DNA from: Agreia sp. VKM Ac-1783
GTDB lineage: Bacteria; Actinomycetota; Actinomycetes; Actinomycetales; Microbacteriaceae
Length of the DNA: 64,000 nucleotides
Reading direction: 5' to 3'
NCBI RefSeq assembly: GCF_900177765.1
Contig: NZ_FXWI01000002.1
Location: 930,001 to 994,000 of the forward strand
Shown: one piece after another, positions 7,384-14,851 of the stretch
How the letters are laid out: each line of letters starts with the position of its first letter
How positions within the stretch are numbered: position 1 is the stretch's first letter
Made by a program: the position numbers and the translations under genes
Notes under the pieces: generated by a model
What the model saw: only the letters and a program-made list of their open reading frames with translations
Databases searched by the model: none
Told to the model about the DNA's origin: nothing

Positions 7384-9027
7384 GTGACCGACCCCCGCAC
7401 CCCGATCGACTTCGACGAGACGCTGGCGGCGCAGACCGAGTTGCAAGCGGCGGCGCAGCCCGAGCCCATCGGCTCGCGACTCGACGAGTGGTGGGGCCGC
7501 ATGCTCTCCACGCCTGGCCGACAGCGGCTCTGGGCCTGGGGCGGACCGATCGCCGTCACCCTCCTTGCCGCCATCCTTCGCCTGGTCAATCTCGGGCATC
7601 CGCACTCGCTGGTCTTCGACGAGACGTTCTACGTCAAAGACGCGTATACGACTCTGCGCAACGGCTACGAGTCGACGTGGCCGGCCGACGCCGACGAAGC
7701 GTTCAACGCAGGCGACACAGACGGTTTTCTTCAGCAGGGCTCATTCGCCGTCCACCCGCCTCTCGGCAAATGGGTGATCGCGCTCGGCCTCGCCGTCTTC
7801 GGTGCCGATTCGAGCGTGGGCTGGCGCATCTCGGTTGCCGTGTGCGGCATCCTGCTCGTTCTGCTCACCACACTCGTGGCCAAGAAGCTGTTCCGCTCGA
7901 CCTTCCTCGCGACGGTCGCCGGTTTTCTCATCGCCATCGACGGCCACGCCATCGTCATGAGCCGGGTCGCGCTGCTCGACGGCATCTTCGCTCTCATCGC
8001 GCTCGCCGGAGTCGCCGCCGTTCTCATGGATCGCGAATGGCACGCGAGGCGGCTCGACGAGAAACTCATGACGGCCGAGAAGCACGGCCGCGTCGCGCGC
8101 TGGGGGCCCGCGCTCTGGTGGCGTCCCTGGGTGCTGGCCGCAGGCATCCTGTTCGGTCTGGCGTCGAGCGTCAAATGGTCGGGGCTGTACTTTCTCGCCG
8201 CGTTCGCCGTGTATCTCGTCGTCGTCGACGCGGTCGCTCGCCGCCGCGCGGGCCTGCCCTTATGGGCCGCCGGCGCGATCCTCAAGCAGGGCCCGGTCAC
8301 GTTCCTGCTCACCGTACCGATCGCGGTCGTCGTCTACCTCTCGACCTGGTCGGGCTGGTTCCTCACCTCGGGCGGAATGTACCGGCAGTGGGTGCAGACC
8401 TCGGGCGAGTACTGGACCGGCCCGCTGGCCTGGGTGCCCAACTGGGCGCAGAACTTCTGGCACCTCGAGGCGGCGGTCTACAACTACCACGTCAACGAGC
8501 ACACGCCCCACCCCTACCAGGCCAATCCGTTCTCGTGGCTGTTCCTCATCCGCCCCACGCAGATGTACATCAGAACCCTCGAGAATGGTCAGGGCGGCTG
8601 CGGCGCAGATACCTGCTACGAGAACATCACCTCGATCGCCAACCCCATCATCTGGTGGGCGGGAACGGCTGCACTGCTCTATCTCGTCTACCGCCTGATC
8701 CGCAAACGCGAGTGGGTCGTCGGGTTCATCCTCATGGGTATGGTCGCCGGCTACCTGCCGTGGCTGCTCTACGTGAACCGCACGATCTACCAGTTCTACA
8801 CGATCGCCTTCGAGCCCTATCTGATTCTCGGGCTGGTCTTCGTGATCGGCCTGGCGCTGGGCAAACGCACAGACCCACGGTGGATGCGTGTGGGCGGCGT
8901 GCGCGCCGTCATCGCATTCCTCATCATCTGCTCGGCCGTCACGGCGTTCTTCTATCCCGTGTGGACAGCGCAGGAGATTCCCGGCTGGCTGCTGTCACTG
9001 CACTACTGGCTGCCGACCTGGCGATGA
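7384..9027 (+). CDS. pmt: Polyprenyl-phosphate-mannose: protein mannosyltransferase (PMT/GT39)
   Basis: Integral-membrane O-mannosyltransferase that transfers mannose from polyprenyl-phosphate-mannose to Ser/Thr of exported proteins. It has 547 aa and a multi-spanning GT-C fold. The first extracytoplasmic loop carries the catalytic acidic motif in VFDETFYVKDAY, followed by HPPLGKW. SVKWSG, and YHVNEHTPHPY in the large loop, are also typical, as is the C-terminal HYWLPTW end. An upstream in-frame extension overlaps gtrA and is rejected because of the -10 box at 7371. Its stop overlaps the following gene by 4 nt. The enzyme corresponds to M. tuberculosis Rv1002c by family and neighbourhood. Confidence 0.95.
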   Translation: MTDPRTPIDFDETLAAQTELQAAAQPEPIGSRLDEWWGRMLSTPGRQRLWAWGGPIAVTLLAAILRLVNLGHPHSLVFDETFYVKDAYTTLRNGYESTWPADADEAFNAGDTDGFLQQGSFAVHPPLGKWVIALGLAVFGADSSVGWRISVAVCGILLVLLTTLVAKKLFRSTFLATVAGFLIAIDGHAIVMSRVALLDGIFALIALAGVAAVLMDREWHARRLDEKLMTAEKHGRVARWGPALWWRPWVLAAGILFGLASSVKWSGLYFLAAFAVYLVVVDAVARRRAGLPLWAAGAILKQGPVTFLLTVPIAVVVYLSTWSGWFLTSGGMYRQWVQTSGEYWTGPLAWVPNWAQNFWHLEAAVYNYHVNEHTPHPYQANPFSWLFLIRPTQMYIRTLENGQGGCGADTCYENITSIANPIIWWAGTAALLYLVYRLIRKREWVVGFILMGMVAGYLPWLLYVNRTIYQFYTIAFEPYLILGLVFVIGLALGKRTDPRWMRVGGVRAVIAFLIICSAVTAFFYPVWTAQEIPGWLLSLHYWLPTWR

Positions 9028-10037
9028 CGAGGCACACCCTTCCTGCCTGGGCTCCGGGCATGCTGGTTGCGGCGGGCGCCGCGGCAGTGGCGTTCCTGCT
9101 GCACCTCGCGTTTCCCGGTCTTCCCCTGCTCACGGTCTCCGTTGCGCTCGGCATGGTCGTCGCCCAGATTCCGGCGCTGCGCCCCCTACTCGACGGCCCG
9201 CTGAAGGCAGGACTCTCGCTCTCCGCTCGGCGACTGCTCCGCATCGGCATCGTTCTGCTCGGCCTCAAGCTGAGCCTCGTCGACATCGCCGGCCTCGGCA
9301 TGGTCACCATCATCGCCATCGTTCTCGTGGTGGTCCTCACCTTCGGCGTCACCCTTCTCCTCGGCCGGATGCTTGGTCTGCCCGGCTACCAGCCTCTGTT
9401 CATCGCCGCCGGGTTCTCGATCTGCGGTGCATCCGCCGTCGGAGCCATGAGCGCGGTCACGCGCGCGAAGGATTCCGAGAGCGCCACCCCCGTCGCTCTG
9501 GTCACGCTGTGCGGAACCCTCGCGATAGTGCTGCTTCCCCTCGCCCGCATACCCCTCGGCTTCGACGCCACGGAGTTCGGAACCTGGGTCGGGCTCAGCG
9601 TGCACGACGTGGGTCAAGTCGTGGCGACTGCCCAGATCGCTGGGCCGGTAGCGCTCGCCGCAGCCGTGGTCGTGAAGCTCACCCGCGTTCTCACGCTCGC
9701 CCCGATGGTCGCCATCGTGGGCGCGGTGGAGCGTCGCCGCGCCCCGCTCTCTTCCGACGAGGCGCCGTCAAAGCGCCCACCCATCGTTCCTCTGTTCGTG
9801 CTCGGATTCCTGGCGGCCGTGCTCGTGCGCACGTTCGTTCCGTTGCCCGCCGAGGTGCTAGAGGTGGCCGACGTGCTGCAGACGGCCCTGCTCGCGACGG
9901 CCCTCTTCGCACTCGGCACGGGCATCCGGTTCACCGAGCTCGCGCGCACGGGCTGGAAGGCCCTGATCGTGGGACTCGGCTCGTGGGTCTTCATCGCCGC
10001 GATGTCGGTCGTGGCTGTGTGGGTGACGACGCGCTGA
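9024..10037 (+). CDS. YeiH/UPF0324-family putative sulfate exporter
   Basis: Polytopic inner-membrane protein of the YeiH family (Pfam Cons_hypoth698), annotated as putative sulfate exporter on limited evidence. It has 337 aa and about ten hydrophobic segments. Conserved features include the paired RRLLRIGIVLLGLKLS helix, the SICGASAVGA re-entrant-like stretch and GLSVHDVGQVVATA. The ATG lies inside the pmt stop (ATGA), so it is co-translated with the mannosyltransferase, a pairing without an obvious functional explanation. The substrate is unproven. Confidence 0.88.
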   Translation: MTRHTLPAWAPGMLVAAGAAAVAFLLHLAFPGLPLLTVSVALGMVVAQIPALRPLLDGPLKAGLSLSARRLLRIGIVLLGLKLSLVDIAGLGMVTIIAIVLVVVLTFGVTLLLGRMLGLPGYQPLFIAAGFSICGASAVGAMSAVTRAKDSESATPVALVTLCGTLAIVLLPLARIPLGFDATEFGTWVGLSVHDVGQVVATAQIAGPVALAAAVVVKLTRVLTLAPMVAIVGAVERRRAPLSSDEAPSKRPPIVPLFVLGFLAAVLVRTFVPLPAEVLEVADVLQTALLATALFALGTGIRFTELARTGWKALIVGLGSWVFIAAMSVVAVWVTTR

Positions 10038-10039
10038 CC

Positions 10040-10354
10040 TCAGTGCAGCACCTTGAGTCCCACGACGCAGGCCACGATGCCGAGCACGAGAAGCAGCTTC
10101 ACCACAGAGACGCCCTCTCCCCCGAAGAACATCGCGTAGCCCACCGTCAACGCTGCGCCGATGCCGACCCACACGGCATACGACGTTCCGACGGGAATCT
10201 CGCGCATCGAGTAGGCGAGGCCGGCCATGCTCAGCACGAGCGCGCCGACGAAGATGATGCTCGGCCAGAGTCGCGTGAAGCCCTCCGACTTGCCGAGGGC
10301 TGTCGCCCACACGGCCTCGAGGATGCCGGAGATGACGAGGATGATCCAAGACAT
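10040..10354 (-). CDS. gdx: SMR-family guanidinium exporter (Gdx/SugE)
   Basis: Small multidrug-resistance-fold transporter of 104 aa with four helices. It carries the Gdx/SugE signature ILEAVWATALGKSEGFTRL, including Glu13, the shared proton/guanidinium site, and Trp16; quaternary-ammonium exporters such as EmrE differ here. A guanidine-III riboswitch directly upstream makes guanidinium the expected substrate, exported in exchange for protons. AAGGAG at 10365-10370 precedes the ATG by 10 nt and can be enclosed in a small CCACT/AGTGG stem, a likely point of translational control. The preceding gene on the plus strand ends 2 nt away (convergent). Confidence 0.95.
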   Translation of the reverse strand: MSWIILVISGILEAVWATALGKSEGFTRLWPSIIFVGALVLSMAGLAYSMREIPVGTSYAVWVGIGAALTVGYAMFFGGEGVSVVKLLLVLGIVACVVGLKVLH

Positions 10355-10379
10355 GACTGTTCCACTCCTTAGTGGTGGT

Positions 10380-10417
10380 CAGTCTTGTCGCGTTCCGGGT
10401 ACTGCGCCCTCGTCCGG
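10380..10417 (-). ncRNA. Guanidine-III riboswitch (ykkC-III)
   Basis: The minus-strand RNA reads CCGGACGAGG, GCGCAGUA, CCCGG, a short linker, then GACAAGACUG. This reproduces the ykkC-III consensus: CCGG paired with the downstream CCGG, the invariant ACGAGG and GACAAGAC, and CAGU/ACUG pairing that closes an H-type pseudoknot. It ends 25 nt before the gdx start. The downstream SD lies in a CCACT-AAGG-AGTGG hairpin, so ligand binding probably changes access to the ribosome-binding site. Confidence 0.9.
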
Positions 10418-10443
10418 TGGCATCCATCGGAAGCCATCGATTC

Positions 10444-10449
10444 AGCCTA
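10444..10449 (-). promoter_or_regulatory. Likely -10 box for the gdx riboswitch transcript
   Basis: TAGGCT on the minus strand, overlapping the stop codon of the XRE gene. Transcription would begin near 10437, about 20 nt before the riboswitch. Confidence 0.4.
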
Positions 10450-11283
10450 GGCGAAGGTCTGATTGCCCACCACTCGCAGAAGGGCCAGCTTCTCTGCCGC
10501 CTCGCTGCCCGGTGACGCCGTGAGCACGAGCAGCGTCTGCGACAGGTTCTCGGTGAACAGCGCCTGGCAGTCCACCTCGATCTCACCGATCTCCGGGTGC
10601 ACCAGCGTCTTGTGGTCATCGAAGCGATTGCGCACCTCGTGCAGTTCCCAGATCGTGGCGAACTCCTCGCTCGCCGAGAGCAGCTGGGAGACGATCGCGC
10701 GGCCGCGCTCGGAGTCTCCCGAGGCCGAGACGGATGCGCGCAGCGCGGCGACCTGGATGCGGCTCTGGTGATCGTGGTCGCGGTGGGGATACCGGCTGCG
10801 CGCCTCGGGGTCCGTGAACCACCGGTAGACGGCGCTCGCCGCCAGACCGGTGAACCGCGTCTCGTCTCCGAGCAGTGCGGTCGCCATGGCGTTCTGGGCC
10901 AGTGTCTCCGCGAGGTCTGAGAGAACGAGGGCCGGGGTGTCGTCGAGCCGGTCGAGCACGCGCATGAGCGCTGGCGATACGTGCTGAGCCGACAGTGTGC
11001 GCCGTGGCGCGTTGTGCCCGGTCAGGCGGAACAGGTGATCGCGCTCGTCGGGAGTCAGCCGCAGCCCTCGAGCGATCGCGGCCACCATCTGCTCCGATGG
11101 CTGCGGCCCACGCTGCTGTTCGAGCCGCGAGTAATAGTCGGTAGACATGCCCACGAGAAGAGCGACCTCCTCGCGCTTCAGACCGGGCGTGCGGCGCCTC
11201 GGACCATCGAGCAGCCCGACGTCGCGCGGCTGCAACGCCTCTCGACGGCGCCGGAGAAAATCTGCGAGTGCGGGTCTGTCCAT
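10447..11283 (-). CDS. XRE-family regulator with MmyB-like ligand-binding domain
   Basis: DNA-binding transcription factor of 278 aa. Residues 1-85 form a Cro/CI-type HTH with the family sequence RRRTPGLKREEVALL and GMSTDYYSRLEQ. The rest is the MmyB-like domain, whose members can bind fatty acids; LSDLAETLAQN and YRWFTDPEAR are typical. It is divergently paired with a short-chain dehydrogenase gene, an arrangement found repeatedly in actinobacteria, where the regulator is expected to repress both promoters. The start at 11283 follows CACGAT by 6 nt, a weak leaderless-type context. Confidence 0.92.
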   Translation of the reverse strand: MDRPALADFLRRRREALQPRDVGLLDGPRRRTPGLKREEVALLVGMSTDYYSRLEQQRGPQPSEQMVAAIARGLRLTPDERDHLFRLTGHNAPRRTLSAQHVSPALMRVLDRLDDTPALVLSDLAETLAQNAMATALLGDETRFTGLAASAVYRWFTDPEARSRYPHRDHDHQSRIQVAALRASVSASGDSERGRAIVSQLLSASEEFATIWELHEVRNRFDDHKTLVHPEIGEIEVDCQALFTENLSQTLLVLTASPGSEAAEKLALLRVVGNQTFA

Positions 11284-11324
11284 GTCACCATCGTGGCGGC
11301 GCGTGCCCGCGGCAACAAGGGACT

Positions 11325-11340
11325 GACAATCCATGGACAA
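11325..11340. promoter_or_regulatory. Candidate operator between XRE regulator and SDR gene
   Basis: Two direct GACAA half-sites start at 11325 and 11336, exactly 11 bp (one helical turn) apart, flanking CCATGG in the divergent promoter region. No experimental site is known for this regulator, so this is a pattern-based guess. Confidence 0.25.
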
Positions 11341-11383
11341 ACGATCCCTTCTGCGTCGTGCTCGATCGGTGTTGAGTCGAGTC

Positions 11384-12130
11384 ATGAACATCACCGGAAA
11401 CACCATCTTCATTCCCGGCGCCACGTCGGGACTCGGACTCGGCCTGGCCCTGCGCTTTCAGGCGGCCGGCAACCACGTGATCGTGGGAGGGCGACGCACC
11501 GAATTGCTCGACCAGATCGTTGCTGAGCATCCCGGAATCGACGCAGTGCAGATCGACACCGCAGATTCCTCCTCTATCGAACGGGCGACGACACAGGTCG
11601 TCGCCGAGTACCCCGACCTCGACACCGTGATCCTGATGGCCGGAATCATGGAGCTCGAAGACCTGCACACGGCCGACTTCCTCGAGACCGCCGAGCGCAC
11701 GATCGCCACGAACCTGCTCGGCCCGATCCGACTCATCGCTGCTCTCGTGCCGCATCTGGCAACGCGTCCGAGCTCCACGATCATGACCGTCTCCTCCGGC
11801 CTCGCCTTCGTGCCGCTGCCGGCCACGCCCACGTATAGCGCGACGAAGGCCGCCATCCATTCGTTCTCGCAGAGCCTGCGCGTGCAACTGGCCGACACGG
11901 CGATCGAGGTTCTCGAGCTCGCGCCGCCGGCGGTCGCCACGAGCCTCATGGGTCAGGAGGACGACCCGAACGCCATGCCCGTCGAGGAATTCCTCGACGA
12001 GACCATGTCGATCCTCGAAGCGAATCCGGATGCGTCGGAGATTCTCGTAGACCGCGTGCGGTTCCTGAGGTTCGCCGAAGCGGAGGGACGCACCGACGAC
12101 GTGCTCGCCCTGCTCAGCTCTCGCCACTGA
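11384..12130 (+). CDS. Short-chain dehydrogenase/reductase
   Basis: NAD(P)-dependent classical SDR of 248 aa. The dinucleotide-binding motif is GATSGLGLGLA near residue 12, the catalytic Ser is in SSGLAF, and the YxxxK pair is in YSATKAA. The MxGI after strand 4 reads LMAGIM rather than the usual NNAG, typical of the DltE-like subfamily usually paired with MmyB-type regulators. The ATG at 11384 is chosen because an upstream ATG at 11333 would extend into the promoter region. The substrate is unknown; XRE control suggests response to a small hydrophobic ligand. Confidence 0.9.
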   Translation: MNITGNTIFIPGATSGLGLGLALRFQAAGNHVIVGGRRTELLDQIVAEHPGIDAVQIDTADSSSIERATTQVVAEYPDLDTVILMAGIMELEDLHTADFLETAERTIATNLLGPIRLIAALVPHLATRPSSTIMTVSSGLAFVPLPATPTYSATKAAIHSFSQSLRVQLADTAIEVLELAPPAVATSLMGQEDDPNAMPVEEFLDETMSILEANPDASEILVDRVRFLRFAEAEGRTDDVLALLSSRH

Positions 12131-12143
12131 TCGACGGCGGCGT

Positions 12144-12149
12144 TACGCT
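12144..12149 (+). promoter_or_regulatory. Likely -10 box for a structured leader
   Basis: TACGCT just after the SDR stop, 7 nt before a GTG that opens a seven-codon ORF. Transcription would give a leader of about 160 nt ahead of the pentapeptide-repeat gene. Confidence 0.4.
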
Positions 12150-12156
12150 TGTCTCA

Positions 12157-12180
12157 GTGAAACTCTCTTTCTCTCTGTGA
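12157..12180 (+). CDS. Candidate leaderless leader peptide (7 codons)
   Basis: GTG AAA CTC TCT TTC TCT CTG TGA encodes MKLSFSL. It begins 7 nt after TACGCT, the same geometry as a dozen leaderless genes in this window, so a ribosome could start at the very 5' end of the transcript. It is followed by strong stem-loops and then the pentapeptide-repeat gene. Its TCTTTCT can also pair with AGAAAGA at 12302-12308, the only SD-like sequence of the downstream gene. It may be a cis-acting attenuator peptide; translation is not demonstrated. Confidence 0.4.
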   Translation: MKLSFSL

Positions 12181-12222
12181 CCCGGAGTCAATTCGTCGAC
12201 ATCCGTTCGCTCCTCTCGCGAG

Positions 12223-12283
12223 GGCCGGTGATTTCGTGTGGCCGGAAAGGGAGCTCCGTGTGGAGCTCCCCATCCCCCCGGCC
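12223..12283 (+). promoter_or_regulatory. Strong hairpin with alternative pairing in the leader
   Basis: A perfect 9-bp stem GGGAGCTCC / GGAGCTCCC with GTGT loop (12249-12270) sits inside an outer stem GGCCGG (12240-12245) / CCGGCC (12278-12283). An earlier GGCCGG at 12223-12228 can pair with the same CCGGCC, or with GGCC at 12240, giving mutually exclusive folds. No U-tract follows, so it is not a standard intrinsic terminator. Confidence 0.6.
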
Positions 12284-12318
12284 TTCCTCCGAAACCACCT
12301 CAGAAAGACCTCTCACTG

Positions 12319-13167
12319 ATGACATCCACCGACTCTTCCGACGCGCGCACAGACACTCGGTCGGCCCTTCGCGCTGACTGCGCGAACTGCTTCGCCCTCT
12401 GCTGCACCGCCTTCGGGTTCCAGAGATCCGCGGACTTTCCGCTCGACAAGCCCGCGGGAACCCCGTGCTCGAATCTCACCGAGGCATTCTCCTGCTCCAT
12501 CCACGACGCCTTGCGACCGCGAGGATTTCGCGGCTGCACTGTGTTCGACTGCTTCGGTGCGGGCCAATACGTGTCCCGCACCCTGTTCGGCGGCACGAGC
12601 TGGCGAGAACGCCCCGATACGAGCGCAGCCATGTTCGGCACCTTCGCCGTCGCGCGGCAACTGCACGAGATGCTCTGGTATCTCGTCGAAGCGGCCGAGC
12701 GCACGACCGCATCAGAGCACGACGAGCAGGTGAAGCAGCTCCGCGGCGACATTCGGCAGACGCTCGACGGCGATGCGTCGAGTGTCCTCGCGTTCGACGT
12801 CGAGCGTCTTCGCGCCGATGTTCGGCATCTGTTGATCGAGGTGAGCGAAGAAGTGCGCGGCGGATATGCCTCCCAAGACGTCCCCCGCGATCTGCACCCG
12901 TCGGCCGACCTGGTCGGTCGCGACCTGCGATCACGTCGCCTGTGCGGTGCTGACCTCCGCGGCGCTTACCTCATCGCCGCCGATCTCCGGCACGCCGATC
13001 TGACGAGCGTCGACCTGCTCGGTGCGGATCTGCGCGACGCGCGCCTCGACGGCGCAGACCTCTCGAGCGCTCTCTTTCTCACGCAGATGCAGGTCGATGC
13101 CGCTCAGGGCGACCGGTCGACCGCCTTGCCTAACTTTCTCCGGCGCCCGCAGCACTGGCCGGGCTAG
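12319..13167 (+). CDS. Cysteine-cluster and pentapeptide-repeat protein
   Basis: A 282-aa two-part protein of unknown function. The N-terminal half contains a dense cysteine cluster (CANCFALCC, then PCSNL, FSCSIH, GCTVFDC), suggesting metal or Fe-S binding. The middle is helical and charged. The C-terminal 70 residues are pentapeptide repeats of the A(D/N)LXX type (GADLRGAYL, AADLRHADL, GADLRDARL, GADLSSALF), which fold as a right-handed quadrilateral beta-helix. The ATG at 12319 is preferred over the longer frame that would run through the leader hairpin. Some pentapeptide proteins (MfpA, Qnr) protect gyrase, but nothing here shows that role. Confidence 0.85.
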   Translation: MTSTDSSDARTDTRSALRADCANCFALCCTAFGFQRSADFPLDKPAGTPCSNLTEAFSCSIHDALRPRGFRGCTVFDCFGAGQYVSRTLFGGTSWRERPDTSAAMFGTFAVARQLHEMLWYLVEAAERTTASEHDEQVKQLRGDIRQTLDGDASSVLAFDVERLRADVRHLLIEVSEEVRGGYASQDVPRDLHPSADLVGRDLRSRRLCGADLRGAYLIAADLRHADLTSVDLLGADLRDARLDGADLSSALFLTQMQVDAAQGDRSTALPNFLRRPQHWPG

Positions 13168-13179
13168 CCCCGAGCGTGC

Positions 13180-14634
13180 TCAGCGGTCGTTCTTGACGAC
13201 CGATAGCGGATTCGTGATGGTCTCGAGTGACTTGCGTTCGGCATCCACCCCGAAGATCAACGCGATGAGACCGCCCACGAGCATGATCGCGGCCCCCAAG
13301 AAGTAACCGAAGGTGAGGGGGCCGCGGTCGGTTCCGTCGCCGATGAGAATTCCGTAGAGCAGCGGGGCGACCGACCCGGCGATCTGGCCGAGCGCGAAGA
13401 AGTACGAGATCGCCTGGCTGCGGATCTCGAGCGGGAACGTCTCGCTGACGGTGAGATAGGCGCTGGATGCTCCGGCCGATGCGAAGAAGAACGACACGCA
13501 CCAGAAGATGGTCTGGGTCGTGGCGTTCAGCACGTCCATGCTGAAGAGCACAGCGGATGCCGCAAGCACGGCCGCCGAGACGCCGTACGTGAGGAAGATC
13601 ATCTTTCGCCGACCCCACACGTCGAAGAGGTGTCCGAGCAGCAGCGGGCCGAGCAGGTTGCCGATCGCGAACGGGAAGAAGAAGTACTGCGTCGACGACG
13701 GAGAGGTTCCGTAGAAGTTCTGCAGCACCAGCGCGTACGTGAAGAAGATGGCGTTGTAGAGAAAAGACTGGGTCACCATCATCGTGGCCCCGACGAGGGT
13801 GCGCTTCGGATAGAGCTTGAAGAGCACGTGCAGGATCGTTCTGAAGGGAACTCGCTCGGTCTTCGTGACCGTGATCGCCTTGCTCTCGTCGACGGGCTCG
13901 ATGTCGCCGCCCTGGTCGCGCACCGTCTTCTCGATGTCGTCGACGGTCGACTCGGCCTCCTGCTCGCGCCCGTGGGTCATCAGCCAGCGCGGGCTCTCGG
14001 GGATGTGTCGGCGCAGGTAGATGATCGCGAGTCCGAGCACCGGGCCGATGAAGAAGCCGATCCGCCAGCCGATGTTCTCAGTGAAGATGTCGGGGTTCAG
14101 CAGGAACAGGTTCGCGGCCGATCCGAGCGCCGCGCCACCCCAGTAGGTTCCGTTGATCGCGATGTCGACACGACCCCGGTACTTCGACGGGATGAGTTCG
14201 TCGATCGCGGAGTTGATGGCCGCGTACTCGCCGCCGATGCCCATGCCGGCGAAGAAGCGGAACACGAGCAGGAACCACATGTTCGGCGAGAGGCCCGCGA
14301 TGCCGCTGGCCACCAGATAGATCGCCAGAGTCAGGATGAAGAGCTTCTTGCGCCCGAGCTTGTCGGAGAGTCGGCCGAAGATGAGGGCGCCCGCGATCTG
14401 TCCGAAGAGATAGACGGTGCCGAGCAGGCCGACCTCGGCGGCGGACATCCCCAGGTCTTTCTGGAATCCCGCCGAGGCGACGATCTGGATCTCGAGCCCG
14501 TCGAGCACCCACGAGAAACCCAAGCCGACCACGATCGACCAATGGAATCTCGTCCACGGAAGCCTGTCCATGCGAGCCGGAACGAGGCTGCGGACGCCGC
14601 CGTCTTTGTCGCGGGCCGGTGCAGAAGACGACAT
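13180..14634 (-). CDS. MFS transporter, metabolite:proton symporter type
   Basis: Twelve-helix major facilitator of 484 aa. The cytoplasmic loop 2-3 motif appears as GRLSDKLGRKK and its counterpart in the second half as GHLFDVWGRRK. The acidic GLEIQIVASAGF in helix 1 and the ESPRWL after helix 6 place it near the sugar-porter / aromatic-acid / NiaP-like branches. AAGGAG precedes the ATG at 14634 by 7 nt; a longer in-frame extension is not supported. Convergent with the pentapeptide-repeat gene (12-bp gap). The substrate is unknown. Palindromes upstream (14663-14720) suggest regulation. Confidence 0.88.
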   Translation of the reverse strand: MSSSAPARDKDGGVRSLVPARMDRLPWTRFHWSIVVGLGFSWVLDGLEIQIVASAGFQKDLGMSAAEVGLLGTVYLFGQIAGALIFGRLSDKLGRKKLFILTLAIYLVASGIAGLSPNMWFLLVFRFFAGMGIGGEYAAINSAIDELIPSKYRGRVDIAINGTYWGGAALGSAANLFLLNPDIFTENIGWRIGFFIGPVLGLAIIYLRRHIPESPRWLMTHGREQEAESTVDDIEKTVRDQGGDIEPVDESKAITVTKTERVPFRTILHVLFKLYPKRTLVGATMMVTQSFLYNAIFFTYALVLQNFYGTSPSSTQYFFFPFAIGNLLGPLLLGHLFDVWGRRKMIFLTYGVSAAVLAASAVLFSMDVLNATTQTIFWCVSFFFASAGASSAYLTVSETFPLEIRSQAISYFFALGQIAGSVAPLLYGILIGDGTDRGPLTFGYFLGAAIMLVGGLIALIFGVDAERKSLETITNPLSVVKNDR

Positions 14635-14662
14635 CGTGAACTCCTTCGAACATCGAATCAGA

Positions 14663-14720
14663 TGACAAACGTCAACAGAGTAGTACTCCGAGAATTCACT
14701 GCCGAGGCGATGCGATCGCA
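14663..14720. promoter_or_regulatory. Three palindromes in the MFS/sdaA divergent region
   Basis: TGACaaacGTCA (14663-14674), GAGTAGTACTC (14678-14688) and TGCGATCGCA (14711-14720) lie in the 217-bp gap between the MFS and serine-deaminase starts. They are candidate operators; no known regulator site is matched. Apart from these and the sdaA -10 box I see nothing else in the gap. Confidence 0.3.
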
Positions 14721-14839
14721 CCGTCTCGAGGTCTAGAATCCGCACGCAGATTCATGCCATCCAGGGCGTTGAGGGCTCGATTTTTCGGCGGGCAGGGCCA
14801 GGATGTTGCGCCACGGGTGTGCACGCACCGTGGGGCGAT

Positions 14840-14845
14840 TAGGGT
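14840..14845 (+). promoter_or_regulatory. Likely leaderless -10 box of sdaA
   Basis: TAGGGT ends 6 nt before the GTG start at 14852. Confidence 0.45.
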
Positions 14846-14851
14846 CTGGGT

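Noticed and set aside
13630-14736. Long open frame antisense to the MFS gene, with similar ones opposite many genes (for example 1457-2320, 47085-48395, 52007-53068)
   Set aside because: The translations are Arg/Ala/His/Asp-rich without any recognisable domain, while the opposite strand encodes clear protein families. High GC produces such frames by chance.
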